Positions 8,694 to 17,143 of a DNA stretch of 59,432 nt are shown piece by piece (the stretch's first letter is position 1; each line of letters begins with the position of its first letter). Under the pieces are notes generated by a model. It saw only the letters and a program-made list of their open reading frames with translations, had not been told where the DNA came from and ran no database searches. The position numbers were made by a program, and so were the translations under genes. The DNA comes from WM-3-3 sp041660045 (lineage in GTDB: Bacteria; Pseudomonadota; Gammaproteobacteria; Methylococcales; Methylomonadaceae), in contig JBAZXA010000015.1 of NCBI GenBank assembly GCA_041660045.1, positions 1-59,432 of the forward strand. The letters run 5' to 3'.

Positions 8694-8709
8694 TGGCATT
8701 TTTTTTGCT
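8694..8709 (+). promoter_or_regulatory. Sigma-54 promoter of the 8747-16177 operon
   Basis: TGGCATTTTTTTTGCT: consensus -24 and -12 with the T-tract spacer common in strong nif promoters. Predicted start near 8720, 27 bases before the first gene. Confidence 0.85.
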
Positions 8710-8746
8710 TAACTTAACGATGTGTTAGCAGTTTATTAGCAATAAT

Positions 8747-10102
8747 ATGGATACCCAACTCGACTGGTCGGCCTACGAAAATTATGGTAGCGGTGATGCC
8801 TTCGCCCAAGTGCCAGTTGCCGGCGGCCCTTATGGCAAAGCTGCAGCGGTATGCATCGGCAACCGGCAATGCCAACGCACTGAACAAGGGGTGATGTGTC
8901 CAAGCTTCCGTATTGGCCAAAATCCGGTACATTCCACGCATCACCGGGCTAAAACCTTAAAAGCCGCACTTAATGGCGATTATGGCAACCAGCCTTTTAT
9001 TGGCCCTGAAATATTGGAAGCCATGGATTTATGCGTTGGTTGCAAAGGCTGCAAACGGGAATGCCCAAACGGCGTCGATATGGCCTCCTTACGTGTTGAA
9101 GCCCTCGCCCAACGCTGGCAAACGCTAGGTAAAGTACCCTTGCGCGAACAGCTCATTGCGCGTTTGCCACGTTATTTAGCGGCCTCCCCGTTGCTAATCC
9201 GTGGCCTTAGCGCATTGCGTAAACGCTTACCAGGGCTAGCCCAGCTCGGCGAACGCTGGCTAGGCATAGCTGCGCAACGGGCCTTACCCGATATTGCCAA
9301 ACACAGTTTCCTGGCCAGCCAAACAGCCCGCATTATGGGTGCTGCCGACGGTACTGAAGTTGCCCTGCTAATTGATACTTTCTCAAACCATTTCTCGCCC
9401 GAAGTGGCACAAGCCGCACTAGAATTATTAGTCGCTGGCGGCTACCGGGTGCATTTAGTACAAGCTTTAGAGGGCCAACGGCCTTTATGCTGTGGCCGTA
9501 CTTTCTTATCCAATGGCTTGGTCAAAGAAGCCCGCGAGGAGGCTTTACGCACAGTTGCCGCGGTGTTGCCTTATGCGCAAAAAAATATCCCGGTTATTGG
9601 CTTGGAACCCTCATGCCTGCTAATGTTGCGCGATGAATATTATACCTTGGAGCTAGGCCCTGAAGTACCCAAGATCGCTAAATCAGCGCTGCTATTGGAA
9701 GAGTTTTTGGCCCGCGAACACGATGCCAAACAACTCAAGCTCAGCTTTAAGTTAGCACCAGATACCCATGCGGTTATCCATGGCCATTGCCACCAAAAAG
9801 CGTTTGGCGCAATGAAGCCCATGCGTAAGCTATTAAACCTGGTCAACGGCTTAAGCAGTGAATTTATTGAATCAAGTTGTTGCGGCATGGCCGGCGCATT
9901 TGGTTACGAGGCCGAACATTACCAGGCCTCTTTACAGATGGCCGAACTGTCCTTGCTGCCTAGCGTGCGCGCCGCCAAGCCAGAAACATTAGTGATAGCG
10001 AACGGAACCAGCTGTCGGCAACAAATCCAAGACGGGACACAACGTGATGGCCTCCATTTGGCGCAGGTTCTCCGGGCTGCCTTGGACTTGCCATCGGCTT
10101 AG
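8747..10102 (+). CDS. Fe-S/CCG oxidoreductase, stand-alone C-terminal half of a FAD-linked dehydrogenase
   Basis: Product of 451 aa resembling only the C-terminal half of Dld/GlcD-GlpC-type 2-hydroxyacid dehydrogenases. A first cysteine group (CIGNRQCQRTEQGVMCPS, about residue 36) and a second (CVGCKGCKRECP, about 96) should hold Fe-S clusters. Two cysteine-rich CCG domains follow (PLCCGRTFL about 247, SSCCGMAGAF about 380), as in GlpC, LutA and HdrB. The FAD-binding half is missing; the next gene encodes a different flavoprotein. First gene below a sigma-54/NifA promoter, so probably an electron-transfer protein used during nitrogen fixation. Substrate unknown. Confidence 0.75.
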   Translation: MDTQLDWSAYENYGSGDAFAQVPVAGGPYGKAAAVCIGNRQCQRTEQGVMCPSFRIGQNPVHSTHHRAKTLKAALNGDYGNQPFIGPEILEAMDLCVGCKGCKRECPNGVDMASLRVEALAQRWQTLGKVPLREQLIARLPRYLAASPLLIRGLSALRKRLPGLAQLGERWLGIAAQRALPDIAKHSFLASQTARIMGAADGTEVALLIDTFSNHFSPEVAQAALELLVAGGYRVHLVQALEGQRPLCCGRTFLSNGLVKEAREEALRTVAAVLPYAQKNIPVIGLEPSCLLMLRDEYYTLELGPEVPKIAKSALLLEEFLAREHDAKQLKLSFKLAPDTHAVIHGHCHQKAFGAMKPMRKLLNLVNGLSSEFIESSCCGMAGAFGYEAEHYQASLQMAELSLLPSVRAAKPETLVIANGTSCRQQIQDGTQRDGLHLAQVLRAALDLPSA

Positions 10103-10129
10103 GTAACTACAATTTTTAGGAGTCTTTAA

Positions 10130-11695
10130 ATGCACGATACGGTCATTGTGGGTGGCGGTTTATGTGGCTTGATGCTGGCCAATAGGTTACAGCGGGAAGG
10201 ACGGCCTTATGTCTTGTTTGAAGCCCGTCCACGTTTAGGCGGACGCATCTTATCGGTTACTTCAGAAACGACAAACGCGGCTTTAGACTTAGGGCCAACT
10301 TGGTTCTGGCCCGAACAGCAGCCACGGCTCACCAAGCTGATTGCTGAACTGGGCTTAAGCAGCTTTCCACAGCACGATAGCGGCACAGTGCTGCGTTTAC
10401 CCGCGGCTGACGGCAAGCTTGAATCCTTGGAAAATAATGATTTGCATGGTGGTGCACAGCGCCTTGAAGGCGGCATGGCTGCCTTGATACAAGCCTTGGC
10501 CTCAGGCTTACCCGCCGACAACATAAAACTTGGCCACGTGTTGACCGCTATCGAAGAACGCGGCGAACAAATTGCCTTACATTTCCGTTCCGAGGCCGGT
10601 GAAATCAGCATTGAAGCCCACCGCGTGGTGCTAGCCATCCCACCTAGGCTATTGGCCGAACACATCAGCTTTAAACCGGCACTGGCCGAAGAAACTGTAC
10701 TGGCACTACAAAACACAGAAACCTGGATGGCTGCCCAAGCAAAAGCCTTAATGGCTTACAGCCGGCCATTTTGGCGTGACGAAGGCTTATCGGGCAATGG
10801 CTCTGCAGAGCACGAACAAGCCGTCCTAGGTGAGATTTTTGATGCCTGTAATGGCGATGCCAGTCAAGCGGCACTGGGCGGCTTTATTGCACTATCACCC
10901 AGCCAACGCGAATCTTTCCAAATTGGCCTACCCATGTTGATCCGCAGCCAGCTGGTGCAGTTTTTTGGCACCGATGCTGAACACGGCGACCTGCATTTAC
11001 AAAACTGGGCTACTGAACCGTTTACCTGCAGCGCCTTGGATTTAGAGCCCTCCTATAGCGAACCAGAATATGGTAATCCGTACTTACAACAAGCATATTG
11101 GAACCATAAGCTGTATTTAGGCGCTTCCGAAACCGCACGCTACGGCGGCGGCTATTTAGAAGGCGCCTTGGATGCGGCCGCGCGCATATATGAACAATTC
11201 ACCTTGTCGCCTTGCTTACATGCCCATGAAAACCGCCGCTGCGTTATCCGTTTTAGCGAATGGGTCAACACGCACCGTGGCCAAGCACAAGCATCCTATC
11301 AACGTTACTTAAACCAACACTTAGCAGAACAGCAACGTGAACAGCTCACCCAACGGACGCTGTTGGCAACTGTTGATGACATTTATGCCAAGGCCTTGCA
11401 ATTTATAGATGAATTGGCTTTTGTTGACGGCGTGGAAGTGGTTGCTAATGGCCGCTCTGACTTGACCCCGCATCTATTGGCACCGTTCACGGGTTTTAAT
11501 GAAGCTTTGTTGAGTGGGGCGCTGGAATTTAACCGCACCTCTTGTGCAATATCAAACTTTGGCTTGGAACACAAACCTAGCGATGAATACGTCAACACTA
11601 TCCGGCGTGATCTTGCCGCAGCTTGGCGTGAATTTGCACTAAATGTAAACACTTTGCTGGTCAAACGTAGCGCCAGCCTTCCTGAACCGGTTTAA
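10130..11695 (+). CDS. Flavin amine-oxidase-like FAD protein
   Basis: Product of 521 aa with an N-terminal dinucleotide-binding motif (VIVGGGLCGLMLANRL), the acid that contacts the FAD ribose (FEARPRLGGRI) and a DLGPTWFWPEQ segment, as in the monoamine oxidase/phytoene desaturase superfamily. The C-terminal 130 residues do not look like the usual end of the family and may be a separate helical domain. AGGAG precedes the ATG, 27 bases after the upstream Fe-S gene, so the two are co-transcribed and may work as a flavin plus Fe-S pair. Substrate cannot be told from sequence. Confidence 0.72.
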   Translation: MHDTVIVGGGLCGLMLANRLQREGRPYVLFEARPRLGGRILSVTSETTNAALDLGPTWFWPEQQPRLTKLIAELGLSSFPQHDSGTVLRLPAADGKLESLENNDLHGGAQRLEGGMAALIQALASGLPADNIKLGHVLTAIEERGEQIALHFRSEAGEISIEAHRVVLAIPPRLLAEHISFKPALAEETVLALQNTETWMAAQAKALMAYSRPFWRDEGLSGNGSAEHEQAVLGEIFDACNGDASQAALGGFIALSPSQRESFQIGLPMLIRSQLVQFFGTDAEHGDLHLQNWATEPFTCSALDLEPSYSEPEYGNPYLQQAYWNHKLYLGASETARYGGGYLEGALDAAARIYEQFTLSPCLHAHENRRCVIRFSEWVNTHRGQAQASYQRYLNQHLAEQQREQLTQRTLLATVDDIYAKALQFIDELAFVDGVEVVANGRSDLTPHLLAPFTGFNEALLSGALEFNRTSCAISNFGLEHKPSDEYVNTIRRDLAAAWREFALNVNTLLVKRSASLPEPV

Positions 11696-11710
11696 CACAA
11701 GGATTAATAC

Positions 11711-12193
11711 ATGCTTTATGTAGTCGAGGTACCTCACGAAGGCCGTGCTAAATCTTGGTTTGCCTTTGATAAAGAAGACTTTATGCGTAAAGTCTACGCC
11801 ACCCAAGCCGACAGTAATGAAGTTATTTTTGCCAGCACAACTGCTCGCGAACAATTGGAACGCTTAGCTGCGGCCACAGACAGCCCGGCACTTGCCGCTG
11901 AACAGGCCCTACTACAAAGCCTTGCCGAACAACATGGTTTGGACACTGTGCTCTATCGTGCCGATCCTTTGTTAGGTAACGCTGTTTATCAAACCGAAGC
12001 CATCGATGAATTCGACGCCTGCATCACCGCCATCGCCAAAGGCCTTAAGGTCTGCCGCATATATGGTTCTGAGACGGCCGCCGTCAACGCACTTTACAGT
12101 GACCCCATCTACGATCCGGTTGACGAGTTTTATACACATATGGCATTGCGTGAGCAATTGATCGCCATGGAAGTCATTACCGATGACCTTTAA
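11711..12193 (+). CDS. Conserved-looking protein of unknown function
   Basis: Product of 160 aa, acidic, soluble, no membrane segment, no metal motif and only two cysteines. I do not recognise it. It begins MLYVVEVPHEGRAKSW and ends in an acidic helix. AGGA lies before the ATG, 15 bases after the flavoprotein gene, and an AAA+ gene follows 24 bases later, so it is a middle member of the NifA-driven operon. It could be an adaptor or substrate of the AAA+ protein, but that is only inferred from position. Confidence 0.6.
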   Translation: MLYVVEVPHEGRAKSWFAFDKEDFMRKVYATQADSNEVIFASTTAREQLERLAAATDSPALAAEQALLQSLAEQHGLDTVLYRADPLLGNAVYQTEAIDEFDACITAIAKGLKVCRIYGSETAAVNALYSDPIYDPVDEFYTHMALREQLIAMEVITDDL

Positions 12194-12217
12194 CCCTTAT
12201 AACCTATACAGGGCATC

Positions 12218-13912
12218 ATGAAACTTCAAATTGAACGTGGTTATGTAGAAACCATCATCAGTGAATATCCTGAACTGTCTTCGTTAAAAGATCAGCTCAA
12301 ATTTGGCAATAAGGTTGAAGTCGCATTTGCCCAATTATCGGATGATGTTATCACCCGTCTTGAGTCGCTTTATAACAAGGCCGGCCCTAATATGCGGGCT
12401 TCTGCGGCGCAACTGGCAACATTGCGCAAAGCCCGTAATGATGATGGCATCAAATTCCAAGCCGAAGAGCTGGAAAAAGTGCTGCCCTCCATGGCCCGCT
12501 ATTTGTTGACCGACGGCATCCGGGGCTGGTTATTCTCCATTAATGTCACCAACAAACCCATGCCGTATGTTGTGACCCGTTTGGACTATATTCCAGCATC
12601 CAATGACGAGACCGGTAAAGTGGTGGTTGAATTAAAGGCCAATGCCAAAGCCACTTTATTCACCACTAGTTTTAGGATCAATACCAGCGATATTAGCGGC
12701 AGGACCATCAGTGAAATACTGGCTGAAAAAGGCTTCCTAAAAGAAACCCCAGAGCTGATTGCCAGCCATGATGAAACCAGTGACCGCTACTTTGAATGGC
12801 GGGCACGCTATGGCGCCCAATTTTCCGGCCAAGGTACCGGCTTTTATGCCGAAGACCCCTCCGCCAGCCACCGCAATACCGATTGGTCGCGCAAAGACAT
12901 AGTCGTACTCTCCACCGGCGGCGGCAACGCCCGCTTAGTCAACGATGAGAGCGTACTGACCAACCGCAACCTAACCATGGACGCCCCTGGCGATGTACTC
13001 GGGCCATATTTGCGCAAAGCCTCCAAAAGCAACCAGTTTGAAGCGGAAGATGAAGTACAGGAATCGCAAGATGCCATTCCTAAAGGCATGTTCACACAAA
13101 TGCCGATACACCCTTATTTATTTATGTTCCATCTGGAGCTGCATCATTACTTATGGGTGCATGTCAACGACCTAACACCTTACCAGTACCAACCTGAACT
13201 GAAAGAAAAATTGGTGTTACCGGAAGAACAAACCGACCTCATCGATATCTTGACGGCAGAAATGGATGTCTTGATGGACGATATTGTAGCCGGCAAATCT
13301 GGCGGTACTACAGTATTATGCGCAGGCCCCCCAGGGGTTGGTAAAACCCTAACCGCGGAAGTTTATTCCGAACTGATCCAGCGGCCATTGTACCGGGTAC
13401 ATTCCGGCCAGCTTGGCCTTAATGTCGCGGCCATGGAAACCACGCTTAAGGAAGTGCTGATCCGGGCCCAACGCTGGGGTGCAGTTATGTTGATCGATGA
13501 GGCCGACGTTTATATCCGTCGCCGGGATGACAATATGACAGCCAACGCTATCGTTGGCGTGTTCCTGCGCGTGCTGGAATACTTTAATGGCCTGTTGTTC
13601 TTAACCACTAACCGGGTGGATGATATTGATGAAGCTATTGTCTCCCGCTGCATCGCACTGATTAAATTTAACCCGCCTGATGCCGAAGCACGTTATAAAA
13701 TTTGGCAGGTTATGACCCAACAATTCGGCTTACAAGTGGAAGCACCTTTACTGGAAGAACTCGTGCAACATTTTCCAACAGCTAGCGGCCGTGACATTAA
13801 AGGTCTGGCCAAATTAGTGGCCAAATTTTGCAGCCAAAAACAACTGCCCCCGGATTTGGCGATTTTTAAGCGCTGCTCGATCTTCCGAGGCATGGATATC
13901 GCCAACCCTTAA
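12218..13912 (+). CDS. AAA+ ATPase of unknown role in a NifA-driven operon
   Basis: Product of 564 aa. The first 350 residues match no family I know. The C-terminal part is a classical AAA+ module: Walker A GPPGVGKT (about 368-375), Walker B VMLIDEAD (about 425-432), sensor-1 segment FLTTNRVDDIDEA with a following SRC arginine (about 466-480). It resembles single-ring remodelling ATPases more than sigma-54 activators (no GAFTGA) or McrB nucleases. It lies between an unknown protein and a fumarylacetoacetase-family gene. A role in remodelling or inserting a cofactor into the neighbouring redox proteins is plausible but unproven. Confidence 0.75.
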   Translation: MKLQIERGYVETIISEYPELSSLKDQLKFGNKVEVAFAQLSDDVITRLESLYNKAGPNMRASAAQLATLRKARNDDGIKFQAEELEKVLPSMARYLLTDGIRGWLFSINVTNKPMPYVVTRLDYIPASNDETGKVVVELKANAKATLFTTSFRINTSDISGRTISEILAEKGFLKETPELIASHDETSDRYFEWRARYGAQFSGQGTGFYAEDPSASHRNTDWSRKDIVVLSTGGGNARLVNDESVLTNRNLTMDAPGDVLGPYLRKASKSNQFEAEDEVQESQDAIPKGMFTQMPIHPYLFMFHLELHHYLWVHVNDLTPYQYQPELKEKLVLPEEQTDLIDILTAEMDVLMDDIVAGKSGGTTVLCAGPPGVGKTLTAEVYSELIQRPLYRVHSGQLGLNVAAMETTLKEVLIRAQRWGAVMLIDEADVYIRRRDDNMTANAIVGVFLRVLEYFNGLLFLTTNRVDDIDEAIVSRCIALIKFNPPDAEARYKIWQVMTQQFGLQVEAPLLEELVQHFPTASGRDIKGLAKLVAKFCSQKQLPPDLAIFKRCSIFRGMDIANP

Positions 13913-13981
13913 CCTATTAGGCCCCAATATCAAGACCCATTGGCCCCATTTATTCGCTGACTTTTTTGTGAGACCTGAATC

Positions 13982-14665
13982 ATGAATTATGCTTTTGCCC
14001 CAGATCCGGTCGTGACGTTGCTGGCTATGTCGAGCAACCCTTATCCGGTGCGCCGCCTTTACTGTACTAGCCGTAACTACACCGGACATGAACAAGACAA
14101 GGCCGCGGCCCCTGACCTGGAACCTTTCTTTTTCATGAAACCGGCCAGCACCATAGTCCAAAATAACTCTGTGCTGCCTTACCCAAGCAAAACCAGCAGC
14201 TTACAAGCAGAAGTCCAGCTGGTGGTAGCCATATCCCGTGGCGGTACCAATATTCCAGCGGATAAGGTTAATTACGATTATGTCTTCGGTTATGCCGTGG
14301 GTCTGGATATGACCCGCCGTGACTTGCAAGATAGCGCTTGTGGACTAGGCCAGCCCTGGGAATTTGCCAAAGGCTTTGACCATTCTGCACCGTGTTCTGC
14401 GATTACACCTGAGTTTTATTCCGGTATCGTCGATAAAGGTAAAATTGAACTGAAAGTAAATGGCGAAGTACGGCAAAGTGCCGACCTAAGTGAAATGATC
14501 TTGAAAATACCTGAAATGGTCAACTACTTGTCAACCTTGTTTGAGCTGCGCCCAGGTGACCTGATTTATACCGGTACACCAACCGGCGGTAGCCTTGTCA
14601 AGCCAGGTGATAAGCTTGAAGCAACCATTGCAGGACTAGAACCACTAATTATTGGCATAGGCTAA
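13982..14665 (+). CDS. Fumarylacetoacetate hydrolase family protein
   Basis: Product of 227 aa of the FAH fold (FahD/YcgM-like hydrolases, decarboxylases and isomerases acting on beta-diketo acids). Visible family features: CTSRNYTGH near the N-terminus, FFFMKPAST, ELQLVVAI-type segment (AEVQLVVAISRGG), GYAVGLDMTRRD, and the closing YTGTPTGG. The metal-binding acids of the family appear to be present (E in AEVQL, D in GLDM). Substrate unknown. Similar genes are found in other nif clusters (from memory), but no nitrogenase role is established. Confidence 0.8.
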   Translation: MNYAFAPDPVVTLLAMSSNPYPVRRLYCTSRNYTGHEQDKAAAPDLEPFFFMKPASTIVQNNSVLPYPSKTSSLQAEVQLVVAISRGGTNIPADKVNYDYVFGYAVGLDMTRRDLQDSACGLGQPWEFAKGFDHSAPCSAITPEFYSGIVDKGKIELKVNGEVRQSADLSEMILKIPEMVNYLSTLFELRPGDLIYTGTPTGGSLVKPGDKLEATIAGLEPLIIGIG

Positions 14666-14700
14666 ACGCATAATTTTAATGACCCATCCAGGAGGTTGAA

Positions 14701-15021
14701 ATGACAGTTATATTCCGTTTTGAAGGAAACCATATCCCATTAGCATCTGAAAAAGAGATCGAAGCGGGCACCATAGCAGCCAAAGAGGTGTTTGCCCAAA
14801 ACCAAGCCGACCCTATCGCCTGTGCCGAGGCGCAAGCTAAGCTAGAGCGTGACGAACTAATGACCCGTGAGGAAGCCTTGCTTTGTGTCATTTGGGAAGA
14901 AGCCAATGATGCCGCTTTCCGTCAGATCACCTTAGGCTGGCTGATCCGCGGTGATGTCGACATCAAAATGGTGATCTCAAGCGAAACTGCTGCGGCCGAA
15001 CCCGTTGCTGTCTCCGGTTAA
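14701..15021 (+). CDS. Small protein of unknown function
   Basis: Product of 106 aa, acidic and helical, preceded by a strong ribosome site (GGAGG, 6 bases before ATG). The central CAEAQAKLERDELMTREEALLCVIWEEAND is predicted helical. No domain recognised. Positional member of the 8747-16177 operon, 35 bases after the FAH-family gene. Confidence 0.6.
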   Translation: MTVIFRFEGNHIPLASEKEIEAGTIAAKEVFAQNQADPIACAEAQAKLERDELMTREEALLCVIWEEANDAAFRQITLGWLIRGDVDIKMVISSETAAAEPVAVSG

Positions 15022-15046
15022 CCCCTAAATCTACTGACACCAAGCT

Positions 15047-15211
15047 ATGACCGTTGAACAATTGATTGAGGCTTTACAAACAATGCCTAGCCAGGCGGTC
15101 GTGCTTTTTGAAGGCGACAATGGTTATTCCCTAGTCGCAGGCGTTAATCTTGAAAAAAATGACGATGGCCACCCCGATGAGGTCATCTTATACCCTGATA
15201 TGAACGAATAA
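15047..15211 (+). CDS. Very small acidic protein (54 aa)
   Basis: A 54-codon frame starting MTVEQLIEALQTMPSQAVV and ending LYPDMNE. It occupies a gap that would otherwise be empty between the 106-aa gene (stop 15021) and the glutathione transferase gene (start 15226). The encoded sequence is regular, with a helix then beta-like segments, and has a plausible coding pattern. No strong ribosome site is visible, so translation may be coupled. Function unknown. Confidence 0.5.
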   Translation: MTVEQLIEALQTMPSQAVVLFEGDNGYSLVAGVNLEKNDDGHPDEVILYPDMNE

Positions 15212-15225
15212 AATAAAGCCAGCCC

Positions 15226-15840
15226 ATGAAATTCTATATGACCCCGGGGTCCTGCACGACAGGTATCCACATTCTGCTCGAAGAGATTGACCTACCTTTC
15301 GAAGCTTACATTATGAATTTACCGGCTGAAGACCACTATCGCCCTGATTATATTGCCGTTAATCCAAAATCCACCATCCCCACCTTAGTCCGCGATGATG
15401 GCTCCTCCATTACTGAATTCCAGGCTATTGCCTGGTGGCTGGCACGCCACTACCCCAAGGCTAAATTATTGCCTGCGGATATTGAAAGCGAAGTTAGGGT
15501 TATTGAAATGATGGATTATGTGGTGGGTACCGTGCATATGCAGGGCTTTGCACGGCTGTTTACAACCGCCAACTTTACCCCACCAGGTGCTGATGAGGCG
15601 GCCGTGAAAGAACAGGGCGAAAAAATAATCCATAAAGCTTTCACTATCATCGATGCCATACTAGCCAATAAAGACTATGTCGTTGGTGAGTTTTCCATTG
15701 CTGACGCCGCCTTGTTTTATGTCGAGTTTTGGGCAGATAAGCTTAAGATGGCATTGCCGCCAAATTGCAGCGCGCATTACCAACGCATGTTAACGCGTCC
15801 AGTAGTGCAACGCGTGCTAAGAGAGGAAGGTTATCGGTAA
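15226..15840 (+). CDS. Glutathione S-transferase family protein
   Basis: Product of 204 aa with a thioredoxin-like N-terminal domain (MKFYMTPGSCTTGIHILLEE; NPKSTIPTLV with the cis-proline; then the glutathione-contacting EFQAIAWWL in place of ESxAI) and an all-helical C-terminal domain with the conserved FSIADA capping box. Beta/theta-like bacterial GST. Genes for GST-like proteins sit in several proteobacterial nif clusters; the role here is unknown but may be protection from electrophiles or Fe-S handling. Last enzyme gene of the operon. Confidence 0.85.
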   Translation: MKFYMTPGSCTTGIHILLEEIDLPFEAYIMNLPAEDHYRPDYIAVNPKSTIPTLVRDDGSSITEFQAIAWWLARHYPKAKLLPADIESEVRVIEMMDYVVGTVHMQGFARLFTTANFTPPGADEAAVKEQGEKIIHKAFTIIDAILANKDYVVGEFSIADAALFYVEFWADKLKMALPPNCSAHYQRMLTRPVVQRVLREEGYR

Positions 15841-15919
15841 CCTAAGCGCTACTGACTAGCCTTATTAATTATTAGAATCAGCCAAATAACAGGCGAAAAG
15901 CGCCTGAAAGGAGCACATT

Positions 15920-16177
15920 ATGTCAGAAACTTATACCTTAATTACCGAAGGCAAACAATTCGCGCTGTCCTCTAGCGCTGATGGCTTAGCTTATCGGCTC
16001 TTTAACAAAGAGGACAATAGCACGGCACATTTGGAAGGCGATGACGCGGCCGCTTTTTCTAGCGAATACGATTCCATGAAAAGCCAATTCACCACCTATG
16101 ATGCCGACCAATTATTGGCCCAACTTTGGGATCAAGGCGGTTATTCGTGGATGGCTACGCCGAATGAAGAAGAATGA
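15920..16177 (+). CDS. Small acidic protein of unknown function
   Basis: Product of 85 aa, strongly acidic, with AAGGAG 8 bases before the ATG. The C-terminal WDQGGYSWMATPNEEE is rich in aromatic and acidic residues. No domain recognised. Probably the last gene of the 8747 operon; it is convergent with the Rieske gene ending at 16218, only 40 bases away. Confidence 0.6.
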   Translation: MSETYTLITEGKQFALSSSADGLAYRLFNKEDNSTAHLEGDDAAAFSSEYDSMKSQFTTYDADQLLAQLWDQGGYSWMATPNEEE

Positions 16178-16217
16178 CGGATAATTAAATTATCCGCCAT
16201 CTGGCTTAGCGGCTTGG

Positions 16218-16532
16218 TTAACTGCCAGCTATATCGACCTGCACCATACCGTCTTCGATACGCAATGGATATTCCTTCAGTTCCCAGCCGGTAGGTTGCA
16301 GGCTTTTTCCTGTACGGCCTTCAAACACCCAACCATGGGCACCACAGTACAGTATCCGGCCATTAAAATCCCCCCTCGCCAAAGACACGCCCTCATGCGG
16401 ACAAGCAGCTTTAAATGCCCTAGGCTCGCCACCGTCTGGCCATATGATAATAATTTCCAGATTACCTGCCATACAGGGAACCAATTCACCTTCCGCCAGA
16501 AAGCTTTGTTTACAAACAGTGGTATAAGCCAT
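16218..16532 (-). CDS. Rieske-type [2Fe-2S] ferredoxin
   Basis: Small soluble electron carrier (104 aa). Cluster ligands are visible as C44-P-H46 and C63-G-A-H66, the two-Cys/two-His Rieske arrangement. No membrane anchor and no catalytic domain, so it is of the stand-alone dioxygenase-ferredoxin kind (NirD/BphF-like). One of three such proteins on the replicon. Follows the 100-aa gene on the same strand with a 102-base gap. GAAGGA precedes the ATG. Electron partner unknown. Confidence 0.85.
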   Translation of the reverse strand: MAYTTVCKQSFLAEGELVPCMAGNLEIIIIWPDGGEPRAFKAACPHEGVSLARGDFNGRILYCGAHGWVFEGRTGKSLQPTGWELKEYPLRIEDGMVQVDIAGS

Positions 16533-16634
16533 TACAGGGTTCCTTCTTTAAACTGGCGACTTCATAATGTGCCAGGGATATAGTGATTGCCGATAGGCAC
16601 TGAAAACATAGCGACAGTAACCCGTATTATTTTA

Positions 16635-16937
16635 TCAACTGGCAGCTTCAACCGAACCAGTAAAATCCATGACCGTTACCTCGCCTTCCCCATCAATAAT
16701 TTCAGCATGTGTCAGCTGGCCATCATTATCGTAAGTGTAACGGTGTTCCATCTCTATTTCGTTATAGACAATTTTTTCTAGCCTAAGCAAACGTTCCTCG
16801 GCATCAAAATAACCCCGAAAAAAGGTGTTCCGGTTGCCCAGTTGCGTATCATCTAATTCATTGAGTAGTTTTAAGGGGAGTTTGACACCCGTATAAGTTA
16901 CAAAATGTCGGCATTTACAGGATATTTCCTCAACCAT
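16635..16937 (-). CDS. Unknown protein with N-terminal CxC motif
   Basis: Product of 100 aa beginning MVEEISCKCRHFVTYTGVKL, followed by YDNDGQLTHAEIIDGEG, a beta-rich pattern. I do not recognise a named domain with confidence; short proteins of this general kind occur in nif clusters. AGGAGG lies 11 bases before the ATG. It is divergent from the NifA-driven gene at 17144 and upstream of a Rieske gene. No sigma-54 promoter of its own is convincing. Confidence 0.55.
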   Translation of the reverse strand: MVEEISCKCRHFVTYTGVKLPLKLLNELDDTQLGNRNTFFRGYFDAEERLLRLEKIVYNEIEMEHRYTYDNDGQLTHAEIIDGEGEVTVMDFTGSVEAAS

Positions 16938-17000
16938 GGGCTTAACTGCCTCCTTACTCGAAATAGCTAAAATTTTCTCACACTATGTCTTGAATAGCTA

Positions 17001-17016
17001 TGTCTGAAAACCGACA
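17001..17016. promoter_or_regulatory. NifA upstream activator site (17144 operon)
   Basis: TGTCTGAAAACCGACA fits TGT-N10-ACA and lies 73 bases upstream of the sigma-54 promoter at 17089. It could also serve the divergent gene at 16937. Confidence 0.75.
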
Positions 17017-17088
17017 AACACGACTTACAAAGCCCACATAACACAGGATTATTATATATAAATATTTGATATTTATATGTTTATAAAT

Positions 17089-17104
17089 AGGCATAATTAT
17101 TGCT
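17089..17104 (+). promoter_or_regulatory. Sigma-54 promoter of the Rieske-selO operon
   Basis: AGGCATAATTATTGCT: GG-N10-GC with a consensus -12 TTGCT. Predicted start near 17115, about 30 bases before the gene at 17144. Confidence 0.78.
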
Positions 17105-17143
17105 TAACTATTAATAATTTTTGTTAAGCCGAGGCGTCACCCT

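Noticed and set aside
10207..10716. 169-aa open frame on the minus strand
   Set aside because: Lies entirely within the flavoprotein gene on the other strand, serine/cysteine-rich with no motif; a shadow frame.
16940..16960. Possible minus-strand sigma-54 promoter for the gene at 16937
   Set aside because: The GG-N10-GC match overlaps the ribosome-binding site AGGAGG, only about a dozen bases before the ATG.
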